From Syntrophaceae bacterium UBA2188 (GTDB lineage: Bacteria > Desulfobacterota > BSN033 > UBA1163), in NCBI GenBank assembly GCA_002327985.1, contig DCVM01000088.1:1-30184 (forward strand): a DNA stretch of 30,184 bases. The letters are read 5' to 3'. How positions within the stretch are numbered: position 1 is the stretch's first letter; each line of letters starts with the position of its first letter. The notes under the pieces are model-generated. The model was not told the DNA's origin. It saw nothing but the letters and a program-made list of their open reading frames with translations, and ran no database searches. The position numbers and the translations under genes are program-made. Below are positions 1-7,274 of the stretch, piece after piece.

Positions 1-87
1 TCAAGTTCAGCATGACGTTTTCCCTCTTTATGGACTTTTTACGAGATCATCAAAAAATGGAAATTCGAAATTACCATAATTGAATAG

Positions 88-1350
88 ATGATGACGAATC
101 ATAACAAACATTCCCTGAAAATTCACTGGGCCTGGGTGGTTCTGGGAACGAGCTTTATCACCCTCTTTGTCAATTACAGTATTCGAATCGGGGCCTATTC
201 CGTACTTTTGCCCAAGATGATTCAAGATCTTCATATCAATATGACCCAGGCTGGAATGATCAGGGCCGGTTATTTTCTAACCTATATTCTTTTTTCTCCG
301 TTGATGGGTTGGCTCATGGATCGTGTCGGGGGGAGATATGTCATCAGTTTCTTTTGTCTCTTTTTAGGGGGGGGTACCCTTTTAATGGGAAAGGCGGCCG
401 ATCTCACTACCGCTATCTTGTTTCACGGGATAATAGGAATAGGAGCTGCTGCCATATGGACTCCGGTTTCCGCTTTGATTCAGAAATGGTTTGGAGGAAA
501 TAAACGAGGGCTGGCCTTAGGGATCCTTTCACCCAGTTATGCATTGGGATTTGGTCTGATGGGAATCCTTCTTCCCGCGATTGTAAAAAATTACAATTGG
601 AGAATGGGATGGTACCTATTAGGAGCCTCAGGATTGTTCCTGATCGCTTTGAATTTTTTACTTCTCAGGGATGACCCTGAGAAGCTTGGACTTCTCCCTT
701 GGGGTGAAAAAGTAAAATCGACTTCCTCCCAACCCCTTCCCGAGACTTCTTTCCATTATTGGAACATGATGAAAGATCGGACCTTCTGGTTGATCGGTAT
801 TTCCTATTTTTTTATTTCTCTCGGAGTTTATATCGTCTCTGATTTTATTGTTACCTACGGGGTGATGGAATTGAAAATTTCATACCCCATTGCCTCGACC
901 TTCATCAGCATTCTTGCTCTGACCAGCATCGGGGGAGGGTTCATCTTAATGACTCTCTCTGATTATATTGGAAGGGTCAAGTCACTTGTCATGATCCATT
1001 CGTTATTGGCACTTAGCATTGTTTTGATCATTCTTGCAAAAGACAATATTCCATGGTTGAGGGTCGGGATAGGATGGTTTGGTTTTATGTATGGTCCGAT
1101 CTTTCCAATGTATGCGGCCTGTGCCAGGGACTATTTCCCAAAAGAAGTTGCCGGAAGAGTGATTGGGCTATTAACTCTTTTTTACGGGGTAGGAGCCATG
1201 GTGGGGCCTATCCTGGGTGGCCATCTGACCGACCTGATAGGAAGCTTTCGCTGGTCTTTTGGGATCGGGGCCTTAGCTGCCTTGTTGGCCAGCCTCATCA
1301 TTGGATTTTTGAGGAGATCCAGAGGGCTTGCTAAGAAAGGGGAGGATTGA
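88..1350 (+). CDS. MFS transporter, 12-TM, oxalate/formate antiporter-like
   Basis: A 420-residue inner-membrane transporter of the major facilitator superfamily. Hydrophobic segments run throughout with the usual two six-helix halves, separated by a hydrophilic loop near residues 200-225. The loop after helix 2 carries the family motif A (GWLMDRVGGR, G-x3-D-R-x-G-G-R). Family knowledge suggests uptake or exchange of a small carboxylate or similar anion; nothing in the sequence fixes the substrate. The start is the first of two adjacent ATG codons and its ribosome site is weak. A sigma-54 response regulator follows after about 60 bases, so the two may be co-transcribed and the regulator may respond to the transported compound; that is inference. 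Confidence is high for the family and low for the substrate. Confidence 0.88.
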   Translation: MMTNHNKHSLKIHWAWVVLGTSFITLFVNYSIRIGAYSVLLPKMIQDLHINMTQAGMIRAGYFLTYILFSPLMGWLMDRVGGRYVISFFCLFLGGGTLLMGKAADLTTAILFHGIIGIGAAAIWTPVSALIQKWFGGNKRGLALGILSPSYALGFGLMGILLPAIVKNYNWRMGWYLLGASGLFLIALNFLLLRDDPEKLGLLPWGEKVKSTSSQPLPETSFHYWNMMKDRTFWLIGISYFFISLGVYIVSDFIVTYGVMELKISYPIASTFISILALTSIGGGFILMTLSDYIGRVKSLVMIHSLLALSIVLIILAKDNIPWLRVGIGWFGFMYGPIFPMYAACARDYFPKEVAGRVIGLLTLFYGVGAMVGPILGGHLTDLIGSFRWSFGIGALAALLASLIIGFLRRSRGLAKKGED

Positions 1351-1409
1351 AAGCATTCTTTCCTTTATGGTAAGATGGTGCGATGAAGAATGGTGGGGAG
1401 GAAGAAGAA

Positions 1410-2813
1410 GTGGCTACACCAAGAATTTTGGTTGTTGATGATGAAATGATTGTTTGTGAGAGTGTCAAGCGAATTTTAGAGGAAGAGGGGTATGAAGTGG
1501 AGACCGCTCTCAGTGGGAAGGAGGCCTTTGAAAAAATGAAGGCCAACCCCTTTGACCTTGTTATCACCGACCTCAAAATGCCTGGCATTGATGGGATGGA
1601 AGTTCTGAAGACATTTCGTAAAGAATATCCCGATTCAATTATCATTATGATCACCGGTTTTTCTACGGTAGAGACGGCTGTCGGAGCCATGAAATTAGGG
1701 GCCTTCGACTACATCCCCAAGCCCTTTACGCCCGATGAAGTCTCCATCGTGGTGAATAAGGCGATTGAGAAGAAAAACCTCATGGAGGAGAATATCTATC
1801 TGCGTCAGGAATTGCAGGAGAAATACGGGTTTCACAACATAGTGGGGAAAAGCAAAAGGATGCAGGAGATCTACCGAATCATAGCGAAGGTCGCGGCGAC
1901 CGATAGCACCGTTTTAATTTATGGCCAGAGCGGAACAGGAAAGGAACTGATCGCCCGAGCCATCCATTTCAACAGCCCGAGAGGGGAGAAACAATTTGTT
2001 CCGGTGGACTGTGCCGTTCTTTCAGAAAATCTCCTGGAGAGTGAATTATTTGGCCATGTCAGAGGCTCTTTCACCGGTGCTGTGACCACCAAACCAGGAC
2101 TTTTTGAGGTGGCTGATGGAGGGACTGTTTTTCTTGACGAGGTGGGGAATATCAGTTTGTCCATTCAAGCTAAGCTCCTCAGGGTCTTACAAGAAAGGGA
2201 ATTCACCCCAGTGGGAGGAACCAAAGCTAAAAAGGTGGATATTCGGCTCATCGCCGCCACCAACAAGGACCTCGAAAAAATGATTAAGGAAGAGACCTTT
2301 CGAGAAGACCTCTATTACCGATTGAATATTGTTCCCATTTATCTTCCACCCCTGAGAGAACGACAGGAAGATATTCCAATCTTAGCGGTCCATTTTCTTA
2401 AAAAATATGCTGAGGAGATGGGGAAGACGATCAAAGGGTTTACCCCCGAGGCCATGGAGAAATTGATAAGGTATCCATGGCCGGGAAATGTTCGAGAACT
2501 GGAGAATGTGATCGAACGGACGGTGGTGATGATTGATGATGAGATGGTCAGAGTGGAACATCTTATTCTCCCAGGGCAACAGGAAAAAGAGATTTTGGAA
2601 AATCAAGTTCCTATGACCAGTGATGAACTAAAAGAAATCAAGAAACAGGTGAGAGAAAAGGCCGTCGAGGAAATTGAAAGAGCCTTTGTCCTGAATGCCT
2701 TGGAGCGCCATCAATGGAATGTCACCAGAGCGGCTGAAGAGGTAGGAATGCTCCGTCCTAACTTTCAGGCGCTGATGAGGAAGTATAACCTCAGAGTGAG
2801 GGGGGAACAGTAA
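1410..2813 (+). CDS. Sigma-54-dependent response regulator (NtrC/AtoC type)
   Basis: Three domains are visible: an N-terminal receiver, a central AAA+ sigma-54 activation domain and a C-terminal Fis-type helix-turn-helix. I chose the GTG at 1410 over the ATG at 1383 because GGAGG lies 8 bases upstream and this puts the phospho-acceptor aspartate at residue 54 (DLVITDLKMPG), the canonical place. The conserved lysine is in PKPF (about 104). Walker A is GQSGTGKE (about 172-179) and Walker B is TVFLDE. The sigma-54 contact loop reads GSFTGA instead of the usual GAFTGA. No kinase gene is adjacent; the soluble hybrid kinase at 9410 is the nearest. A sigma-54 promoter with upstream palindromes lies 0.8 kb downstream (3621), so this protein is a good candidate activator of the cytochrome operon. 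Confidence 0.93.
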   Translation: MATPRILVVDDEMIVCESVKRILEEEGYEVETALSGKEAFEKMKANPFDLVITDLKMPGIDGMEVLKTFRKEYPDSIIIMITGFSTVETAVGAMKLGAFDYIPKPFTPDEVSIVVNKAIEKKNLMEENIYLRQELQEKYGFHNIVGKSKRMQEIYRIIAKVAATDSTVLIYGQSGTGKELIARAIHFNSPRGEKQFVPVDCAVLSENLLESELFGHVRGSFTGAVTTKPGLFEVADGGTVFLDEVGNISLSIQAKLLRVLQEREFTPVGGTKAKKVDIRLIAATNKDLEKMIKEETFREDLYYRLNIVPIYLPPLRERQEDIPILAVHFLKKYAEEMGKTIKGFTPEAMEKLIRYPWPGNVRELENVIERTVVMIDDEMVRVEHLILPGQQEKEILENQVPMTSDELKEIKKQVREKAVEEIERAFVLNALERHQWNVTRAAEEVGMLRPNFQALMRKYNLRVRGEQ

Positions 2814-3159
2814 TGGAATGATGGAAGAATGGAATGACAGGTTCGCCACCCTCGAACAATGAAAATGACTTTTTAAGCAAGGTTAACAGGTTAGGGCTAT
2901 GAAGCCAGTTTGGTGAAAGGTCAATGGTCTAAGGTTAAACACCAATAACCTAACCCAAGAACAAAACCGGCCTCTTCGCCCTTACCTTTAGCCTTTAGAC
3001 TTTATAAAAATATGCCAGAATACCCCTCAGCTCTGCTGGGGGGATGAATGGCCTCCCTCTCCCCTGGGGGGAGAGGGTTAGGGTGAGGGGGAAATGATCT
3101 TATCATCACCCCCACCTTAATCCTCCCCCATCAAGGGGGAGGAAAGTTTTTTAGAGAAT
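2814..3159. other. Intergenic stretch, repeat-rich, no gene seen
   Basis: Stop codons interrupt all frames. The first 30 bases contain GGAATGATGG-type iterations like those at 16026-16051 upstream of cimA. The middle part holds several GGTTA/TAACC-type words without a clean structure. The right half is the 194-bp repeat described separately. Confidence 0.6.
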
Positions 3160-3194
3160 TTGATGCCCCGCAGCTTGCTGCGGGGTAGTTCACT
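3001..3194. repeat. 194-bp dispersed repeat, copy 1 (direct repeat of 13387-13580)
   Basis: Read base by base, this segment shows no difference from 13387-13580, in the same orientation. It is a mosaic of three short palindromic units. The first is centred on CCCTCTCCCCTGGGGGGAGAGGG, with arms in 3055-3078. The second pairs CCTCCCCC with GGGGGAGG around 3122-3142. The third pairs CCCCGC with GCGGGG at about 3166-3186. The minus strand of the third unit encodes the peptide SELPRSKLRGIKF, which I recognise as a recurrent repeat-derived peptide in this group of genomes. It encodes no evident transposase, so it is non-autonomous. Confidence 0.9.
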
Positions 3195-3423
3195 TTCCAA
3201 GAAAGAGCGAAGCGTAGTGTCAGATTTTTTTAAATGGTTAATAATCGGATGGTCTATTGTAGTAGTTGGGATTGCTGCTCTTGGAGCGATCTTAATTATC
3301 AAGTACGGAGAAGTGAAAAAAATAGAGACAGATGATGTAAGTCTCTGTTTTATAATTGCTTTTTTTTGCTGGCTTATTCCAATAATTGCCTTCACCATCT
3401 TAGCTCGCACCTTAGGATTTTGA
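3160..3423 (+). CDS. Possible small two-TM membrane protein, N-terminus in repeat
   Basis: An 87-codon open frame whose first 11-12 codons lie inside the 194-bp repeat. If real, the original start was probably elsewhere; a GTG at 3217 would give about 68 residues, but neither start has a convincing ribosome site. The translation has two hydrophobic stretches, WLIIGWSIVVVGIAALGAIL and FIIAFFCWLIPIIAFTIL, separated by a charged loop. It recalls the small membrane proteins encoded downstream only in general character (a LIP motif near the end). I do not recognise a family. It may be a genuine small gene interrupted at its 5' end by repeat insertion, or a chance frame. Confidence 0.35.
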   Translation: MMPRSLLRGSSLSKKERSVVSDFFKWLIIGWSIVVVGIAALGAILIIKYGEVKKIETDDVSLCFIIAFFCWLIPIIAFTILARTLGF

Positions 3424-3516
3424 TTATATATTCAACTGCATATTTTATTTATTCTTTAAGTAAATCAATTAATTCTATTAATTAGTGAATTTTTGCTCAT
3501 TTTAAACAGAAAGATA

Positions 3517-3550
3517 GTATATAAATAATATACAGTTAGGTTAATAACCT
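3517..3550. promoter_or_regulatory. Pair of palindromes, candidate activator sites
   Basis: Two perfect inverted repeats stand close together in AT-rich DNA: GTATAT-N5-ATATAC at 3517-3533 and AGGTTA-A-TAACCT at 3538-3550. They lie about 85 and 110 bases upstream of the sigma-54 promoter at 3621, the usual distance for enhancer-binding activators. That they are binding sites is inference from position and symmetry. Confidence 0.45.
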
Positions 3551-3620
3551 CCATCTTCTTTCTATTTAAAAAGTCAATAAATTCAAATAAATGAATCAAA
3601 TTTAATTTTTGGTTTCACGT

Positions 3621-3636
3621 TGGCACATGAAATGCA
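3621..3636 (+). promoter_or_regulatory. Sigma-54 (-24/-12) promoter
   Basis: TGGCAC at 3621-3626 and ATGCA at 3632-3636 give the GG and GC doublets with exactly 10 bases between (GG 3622-3623, GC 3634-3635), matching the consensus TGGCAC-N5-TTGCA except for one base in the -12 element. Transcription would start near 3647, about 30 bases before the first gene of the cytochrome operon. A sigma-54 activator gene lies just upstream. Confidence 0.72.
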
Positions 3637-3675
3637 AATGTTTAATCTGAACCTTTTAGAAAGGGGGAATGGAGT

Positions 3676-3972
3676 ATGTTAAAGGGAAGAAAATTCTGGC
3701 TGGCGGGATTATTGCTGGGCTTAATCACCCTCACGGCCACGCCCGCCTTTGCAAGATCTATCAGTTTAAAGGATGCCGGGATTGTATTATGGATTTTTAT
3801 CATTATTGGGGCGATTATTGTCCTACTTCAATTAATCCCTGCGATCATCCTATTTTTTTCTTTTATCGGGACCACGACTGGCTTACTGGCCAAGAAGAAA
3901 AGACCTCAAGAAGAGTCCTCTGAAGAGAAAGCTGTCCTGCCGGGAATGGAGCCTGCCCCGGTGAAAAAATAG
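3676..3972 (+). CDS. Small membrane protein with signal peptide, paralogue 1
   Basis: A 98-residue protein, first gene after the sigma-54 promoter. It has a typical signal peptide with likely cleavage after residue 26 (TPAFA|RS). A hydrophobic region of about 38 residues follows (33-70), long enough for one or two membrane segments. The tail is charged, rich in Lys, Glu and Pro. An AGAAAGGGGG ribosome site lies about 6-15 bases before the ATG. The motif QLIPAIILFFSFIGT is nearly repeated in the next protein (QLIPAGILFSSFIGT), so the two are tandem paralogues. I do not recognise the family. Its position before the cytochrome genes suggests a membrane subunit or accessory of that redox system. 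A frame opening at 3669 is a shadow of this gene. Confidence 0.72.
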   Translation: MLKGRKFWLAGLLLGLITLTATPAFARSISLKDAGIVLWIFIIIGAIIVLLQLIPAIILFFSFIGTTTGLLAKKKRPQEESSEEKAVLPGMEPAPVKK

Positions 3973-3983
3973 GAATTAAAAAA

Positions 3984-4238
3984 ATGTCTGGGAAAATGAA
4001 AAATATTTTGATACTCTTAATCTTAATCCTGGCTTTGGCGATTGCATTGGTCTCTTTGGGGATTGCTTATGCAGGAGGGGTCAGAGGAATTGGACTCTTA
4101 GGAGTCTGTTTTTTCTTCACCGGCGGGGTCATCGTCGTCTTAGCCCAATTGATTCCAGCAGGTATCCTCTTTTCCTCCTTCATCGGAACGGCATTCTCTT
4201 CTTACAGAAGGGGAGAATTCCCCATCCGGACTACATAG
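3984..4238 (+). CDS. Small membrane protein, paralogue 2
   Basis: An 84-residue, very hydrophobic protein encoded 11 bases after paralogue 1. Residues 8-29 form a membrane anchor or signal segment ending in AYA. A second long hydrophobic run covers about 36-71 and ends in a short basic tail. Over an 18-residue window including QLIPA-x-ILF-x-SFIGT it matches paralogue 1 at 15 positions, which points to gene duplication. The family is not recognised. Being co-transcribed with a multiheme cytochrome and a cytochrome b, the pair may form a membrane assembly or small subunits of the complex; that is inference. Confidence 0.7.
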   Translation: MSGKMKNILILLILILALAIALVSLGIAYAGGVRGIGLLGVCFFFTGGVIVVLAQLIPAGILFSSFIGTAFSSYRRGEFPIRTT

Positions 4239-4256
4239 ACTGAGGAGGAGTTTAAT

Positions 4257-4688
4257 ATGAAATCGAAAACAATCCTCGTTGCATACCAGGATGAACTTTG
4301 GGCCAAATCCCTCTCCACTTTTTTCCATGGTATTGGCTACAGGGTAGAGATGGCAAAGATGGTGAGCGAGATGATCCGGAAGGTTCGAAAAGGAAATATC
4401 CATGTCGTCCTCCTCGATGATGGGATGGAAGGGGTGAAGGCGTGTGACCTCGTCCCCCTCTTTAAAAAGATCAATGACAGCATTCAGGTGATTGTCATTT
4501 CCTCAGAGGTTTCTCTCGGACTGGTAAAACGCCTGCGGGGAGCAGGAATTTTTTATCAAGCCATGAAACCCGTTGACCAGGAAGAGATCAAGTCGGCAGT
4601 GGAATGTGCTTTCGAAAAGATTGAGAGAGAGAGTTTAAAAAAAGAGGGGTTTTTCCCTTTCCTCATTCCAAGGAGGGTTCCAGCATGA
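4257..4688 (+). CDS. Stand-alone receiver-like protein
   Basis: A 143-residue protein with the fold pattern of a response-regulator receiver and no output domain. Visible features are a beta-1 strand KTILVAYQDE, an aspartate at the end of beta-3 (VVLLDDGMEG, near residue 58-59), a serine after beta-4 (VIVISSE) and a lysine after beta-5 (MKPVD). The usual DD/DE acidic pair directly after beta-1 is shifted or partly lost, so Mg2+ binding and phosphorylation are uncertain. A strong ribosome site (GAGGAGG) precedes the ATG. The stop overlaps the start of the cytochrome gene by four bases (ATGA), implying translational coupling. It may regulate the redox complex by protein contact. Confidence 0.8.
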   Translation: MKSKTILVAYQDELWAKSLSTFFHGIGYRVEMAKMVSEMIRKVRKGNIHVVLLDDGMEGVKACDLVPLFKKINDSIQVIVISSEVSLGLVKRLRGAGIFYQAMKPVDQEEIKSAVECAFEKIERESLKKEGFFPFLIPRRVPA

Positions 4689-5974
4689 AATGGAAAGAAG
4701 ACGGAAGCAAGGCATGGAGTTTCCTCGGAGGGATCCTTCCTGTCTTTTTGATCTTGGGATTGATCTGGGGGCTGATCTTGGGCTGGATGACAGGAGTTGC
4801 TTGGAGCGATAATTCACTCTGTTTTGGTTGTCATCAGGATGAGTCGCTCAAAAAACAGGATGCTCGGGGTAAAAGTATTTCTCTTTTTGTGTCGGAGCCA
4901 GGGTTCAAAAATTCGATCCATGGAAAACTTTCCTGTTCAGACTGCCATATCCATATCAAGGACGATGTCCATGCAGAGGGAGGAAAGAAGGCCGCCGATA
5001 AAAGTGTGAATTGTGGAACCTGCCACCGAGAAGCGGAGAGAGAGTATCTTAAAGGTCTTCATTCCAAAATGATCATGAAGGGAACGGAAAAGGCAGCCTC
5101 TTGTTATGATTGTCATGGAAAACATGGCATCCTTCCCAGCAAGAATCCCAAATCGACGACCCATATTTTAAATGTCGATAGGACCTGTAACCGCTGTCAT
5201 GCGGATGCTGTTTTTGTCAAGGAACATGCCTTAGGACCGCCCTTGCCGAAAGAGGAATTCAGGGAAAGTGTACATGGGAAAACGGGTGAGATCACCTGCA
5301 CGAATTGCCACGGGAGCCATAGCTTAAGATCCCTGATCGATCCCAAATCATCCATTTTCCGATCGAATATCCCTCAAACCTGTGGTTCCTGCCATCCCGA
5401 TATCACTAAACAATTTACTGAAAGTGTCCATGGAGTTCTTGCAGCAAGGGGAAGAAGTGATTCTCCCACCTGCACGACCTGTCACGGGTTCCACGGAATC
5501 AAGACAAAAATAGACCCGGGTTCCCCCGTCCATGAGAGAAGGATTGCAATGACCACATGTCCCCAATGTCATGCGGCAGAACGAATCTCGCAGGAATACA
5601 GGATTACCACGGTCCCGGTTAAATCCTATTATGATAGTTTTCACGGTCTGTCCTATCGAGGAGGAGATACTTTTTCGGCCAATTGTGCCAGCTGCCATGG
5701 CGTTCATGATATCCGACCCTCTTCGGATCCCCAGTCGATGATTCACAGAGATAACTTACAAAAGACCTGTGGAAATTGCCATCCAGGGGCCTCTGAAAAT
5801 TTTGCAAAAGGAAAGATCCATGTCGTTGCTTCCATTAAAGGGGAAGAATTCGGTGAAAAGGTGGTTGGATGGGTGAGGATCATCTACATCCTACTGATCG
5901 TTGCTGTCATTGGAGGTTTGACTTTCTTTAATTTTATGGATTGGTTGAGGAAGACGATTGATCGGGTTCATTAA
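4685..5974 (+). CDS. Membrane-anchored 11-heme cytochrome c
   Basis: A 429-residue protein with eleven CXXCH heme c motifs, the first (CFGCH) at residues 46-50 and the last (CGNCH) at 362-366. Residues 11-38 form an N-terminal signal anchor and about 395-417 a C-terminal membrane helix, so the heme domain should sit in the periplasm, tethered at both ends. Many further histidines (for example SVHG and SIHG elements) are available as distal ligands. The layout resembles the cytochrome c3/NapC-NrfH-like redox proteins of Desulfobacterota. With the cytochrome b encoded 20 bases downstream it resembles a split form of Geobacter CbcL-type fusions (multiheme c plus diheme b); that comparison is from memory. 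The likely role is electron transfer between the quinone pool and periplasmic acceptors or donors. Confidence 0.92.
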   Translation: MKWKEDGSKAWSFLGGILPVFLILGLIWGLILGWMTGVAWSDNSLCFGCHQDESLKKQDARGKSISLFVSEPGFKNSIHGKLSCSDCHIHIKDDVHAEGGKKAADKSVNCGTCHREAEREYLKGLHSKMIMKGTEKAASCYDCHGKHGILPSKNPKSTTHILNVDRTCNRCHADAVFVKEHALGPPLPKEEFRESVHGKTGEITCTNCHGSHSLRSLIDPKSSIFRSNIPQTCGSCHPDITKQFTESVHGVLAARGRSDSPTCTTCHGFHGIKTKIDPGSPVHERRIAMTTCPQCHAAERISQEYRITTVPVKSYYDSFHGLSYRGGDTFSANCASCHGVHDIRPSSDPQSMIHRDNLQKTCGNCHPGASENFAKGKIHVVASIKGEEFGEKVVGWVRIIYILLIVAVIGGLTFFNFMDWLRKTIDRVH

Positions 5975-5994
5975 AAATGAAGGAGTAGGTTGCC

Positions 5995-6840
5995 ATGACG
6001 AAGAAATACCTCAGAATGACACTGAATGAAAGATTGCAACACATCAACCTGGCCGTCAATTTTACGCTCTTGGTCATTACGGGTTTTGCTTTAAGCTATT
6101 CAACAGCCTTCTGGGTTTCTCCTATCGCCGATCTTCCCATGGGAATGACCTTTCGAGGCTTTCTGCATCGGCTCTGTGGTGTGGCCACCATTTTCCTGGG
6201 CGGTTACCACCTCTTATACCTGGCCTTCACGCCGAGGGGGAGGGGCATTGCAAAGGATATGATCCCAGGGTTGAAAGATGCTATAGACCTGTGGGAAACC
6301 CTGAAGAATAACTTTTTCATCAATCGGCCTGCCAAAGAGCTTAAAATGCCTCGGTTCAATTTCCGTGAGAAGTTGGAATACCTGGGCCTGATCTGGGGAA
6401 CGATTGTGATGACGGTGACGGGTTTTATTCTTTGGTTTAAGACAGAATGGCTGCAATTCTTTCCGTTATGGACCTGGGATGTTGCCCGGGCGATCCATTT
6501 TTACGAGGCGATTTTAGCAACCCTCACCATTATCGTTTGGCATTTTTATTCTGTGGTGTTTAATCCCGATGTCTACCCAATGAGTTGGGCCTGGATCACG
6601 GGGAACCTAACCGAACATGAAATGAAGGAAGAACATGGCCTGGAGCTGGAAAAGATCAAGGCCCGGGAAAAAGGGGAGGTGAGGGAATTTGCCGAGACAG
6701 CAAAGATCGTGGATAGAAAGGCTTATGCCCTCCGCCATCAGAGAATAAAGAAGGAAGGGTTCAAACCCCTATCCGTCAGTGGGTTCTATGGAATGGTCCA
6801 GCGTTTTAACGAAACCATTAAGAACTGGAAAGGAATGTAA
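5995..6840 (+). CDS. Diheme cytochrome b (FdnI/HydC/b561-like)
   Basis: A 281-residue integral membrane protein with four predicted helices in the first 190 residues and a charged, cytoplasmic-looking C-terminal tail. The N-terminal NERLQHxNLAVNFTLLVITGF pattern is typical of cytochrome b subunits of formate dehydrogenase-N and hydrogenase. Candidate heme b ligands are His16, His58, His72, His168 and His183, enough for two bis-histidine hemes. An AAGGAG-type ribosome site precedes the ATG, and the gene follows the 11-heme cytochrome after 20 bases. It probably exchanges electrons between menaquinone and the periplasmic cytochrome. No catalytic subunit (molybdopterin or NiFe) is encoded nearby, so the final donor or acceptor is unknown. 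Confidence 0.88.
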   Translation: MTKKYLRMTLNERLQHINLAVNFTLLVITGFALSYSTAFWVSPIADLPMGMTFRGFLHRLCGVATIFLGGYHLLYLAFTPRGRGIAKDMIPGLKDAIDLWETLKNNFFINRPAKELKMPRFNFREKLEYLGLIWGTIVMTVTGFILWFKTEWLQFFPLWTWDVARAIHFYEAILATLTIIVWHFYSVVFNPDVYPMSWAWITGNLTEHEMKEEHGLELEKIKAREKGEVREFAETAKIVDRKAYALRHQRIKKEGFKPLSVSGFYGMVQRFNETIKNWKGM

Positions 6841-6965
6841 GAGGTTTCTGGAAAACCATCAACCCTTAATCAGAAACCTCTGATTACACAGATTTCAAAA
6901 AGATTACAGTGATTTTCCAAAGAATAACTCATCTGTGTAATCGTTATTTAATCTTTTAATCAGAG
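6841..6965. repeat. Two nested inverted repeats after the cytochrome b gene
   Basis: Directly after the cytochrome b stop, GAGGTTTCTG (6841-6850) pairs perfectly with CAGAAACCTC (6871-6880). Next, GATTACACAGAT (6882-6893) pairs with ATCTGTGTAATC (6931-6942), and CTCTGATTA (6878-6886) with TAATCAGAG (6957-6965). The GATTACACAGAT-type unit looks like a dispersed short repeat. No T-run follows, so I do not call it a terminator; it may stabilise the mRNA 3' side or mark a repeat insertion. Confidence 0.6.
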
Positions 6966-7018
6966 AGCGCTGCATATTTTTAGATTTTTGCAGAGACCTC
7001 ATAAAGGGGGTAATCGGT

Positions 7019-7183
7019 ATGTCTGAAGATCTCAAAGGACGGTATTCAACTTATCCGAAGAAAAAGGAGAAAAAAACGTTTGAACGAAAAGAGGGGCGAT
7101 TTTTGCAACGAACTTATGAGTGGTTGAAGTGGAAGGTCATCCAGATAGGGGATTTTTCATATCACAAGCCCTGTCTGGAATAA
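7019..7183 (+). CDS. 54-residue basic small protein
   Basis: A short open frame (54 codons) beginning MSEDLKGRYSTYPKKKEKK and ending SYHKPCLE. An AAAGGGGG ribosome site sits 8 bases before the ATG, one of the better ones in the window. The product is highly charged, rich in Lys and Arg, with a central WLKWKVIQ segment that could form an amphipathic helix and a single Cys near the C-terminus. It lies 178 bases after the cytochrome b gene and 22 bases before a strong terminator, so it is probably the last gene of that operon. No family recognised. Confidence 0.5.
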   Translation: MSEDLKGRYSTYPKKKEKKTFERKEGRFLQRTYEWLKWKVIQIGDFSYHKPCLE

Positions 7184-7205
7184 TTGTTTAAATCATTGTT
7201 TTAGG

Positions 7206-7274
7206 GCCCTATATATCCTCTGACTCCCACCATCCAAACCCCACCCAAATGGAGAGGATATATAGGGCTTTTTT
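7206..7274 (+). terminator. Rho-independent terminator with 16-bp stem
   Basis: GCCCTATATATCCTCT (7206-7221) and AGAGGATATATAGGGC (7253-7268) form a perfect 16-bp stem, followed by six T residues. The loop of 31 bases is unusually long and rich in C and A. It closes the operon that starts at 3676. A smaller hairpin, CCTGAC-CCCT-GTCAGG, follows at 7281-7296. Confidence 0.8.

Noticed and set aside
1..87. Possible end of an upstream gene at the left edge
   Set aside because: No frame with recognisable coding content; the sequence looks like intergenic repeat.
3117..3410. Minus-strand 97-codon frame ending with SELPRSKLRGIKF
   Set aside because: Its C-terminal part is the known repeat-derived peptide and the rest is antisense to the small membrane frame; no ribosome site.
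3669..3923. Open frame overlapping the first small membrane gene in another frame
   Set aside because: The frame at 3676 has a signal peptide and a paralogue next door; this one has neither.
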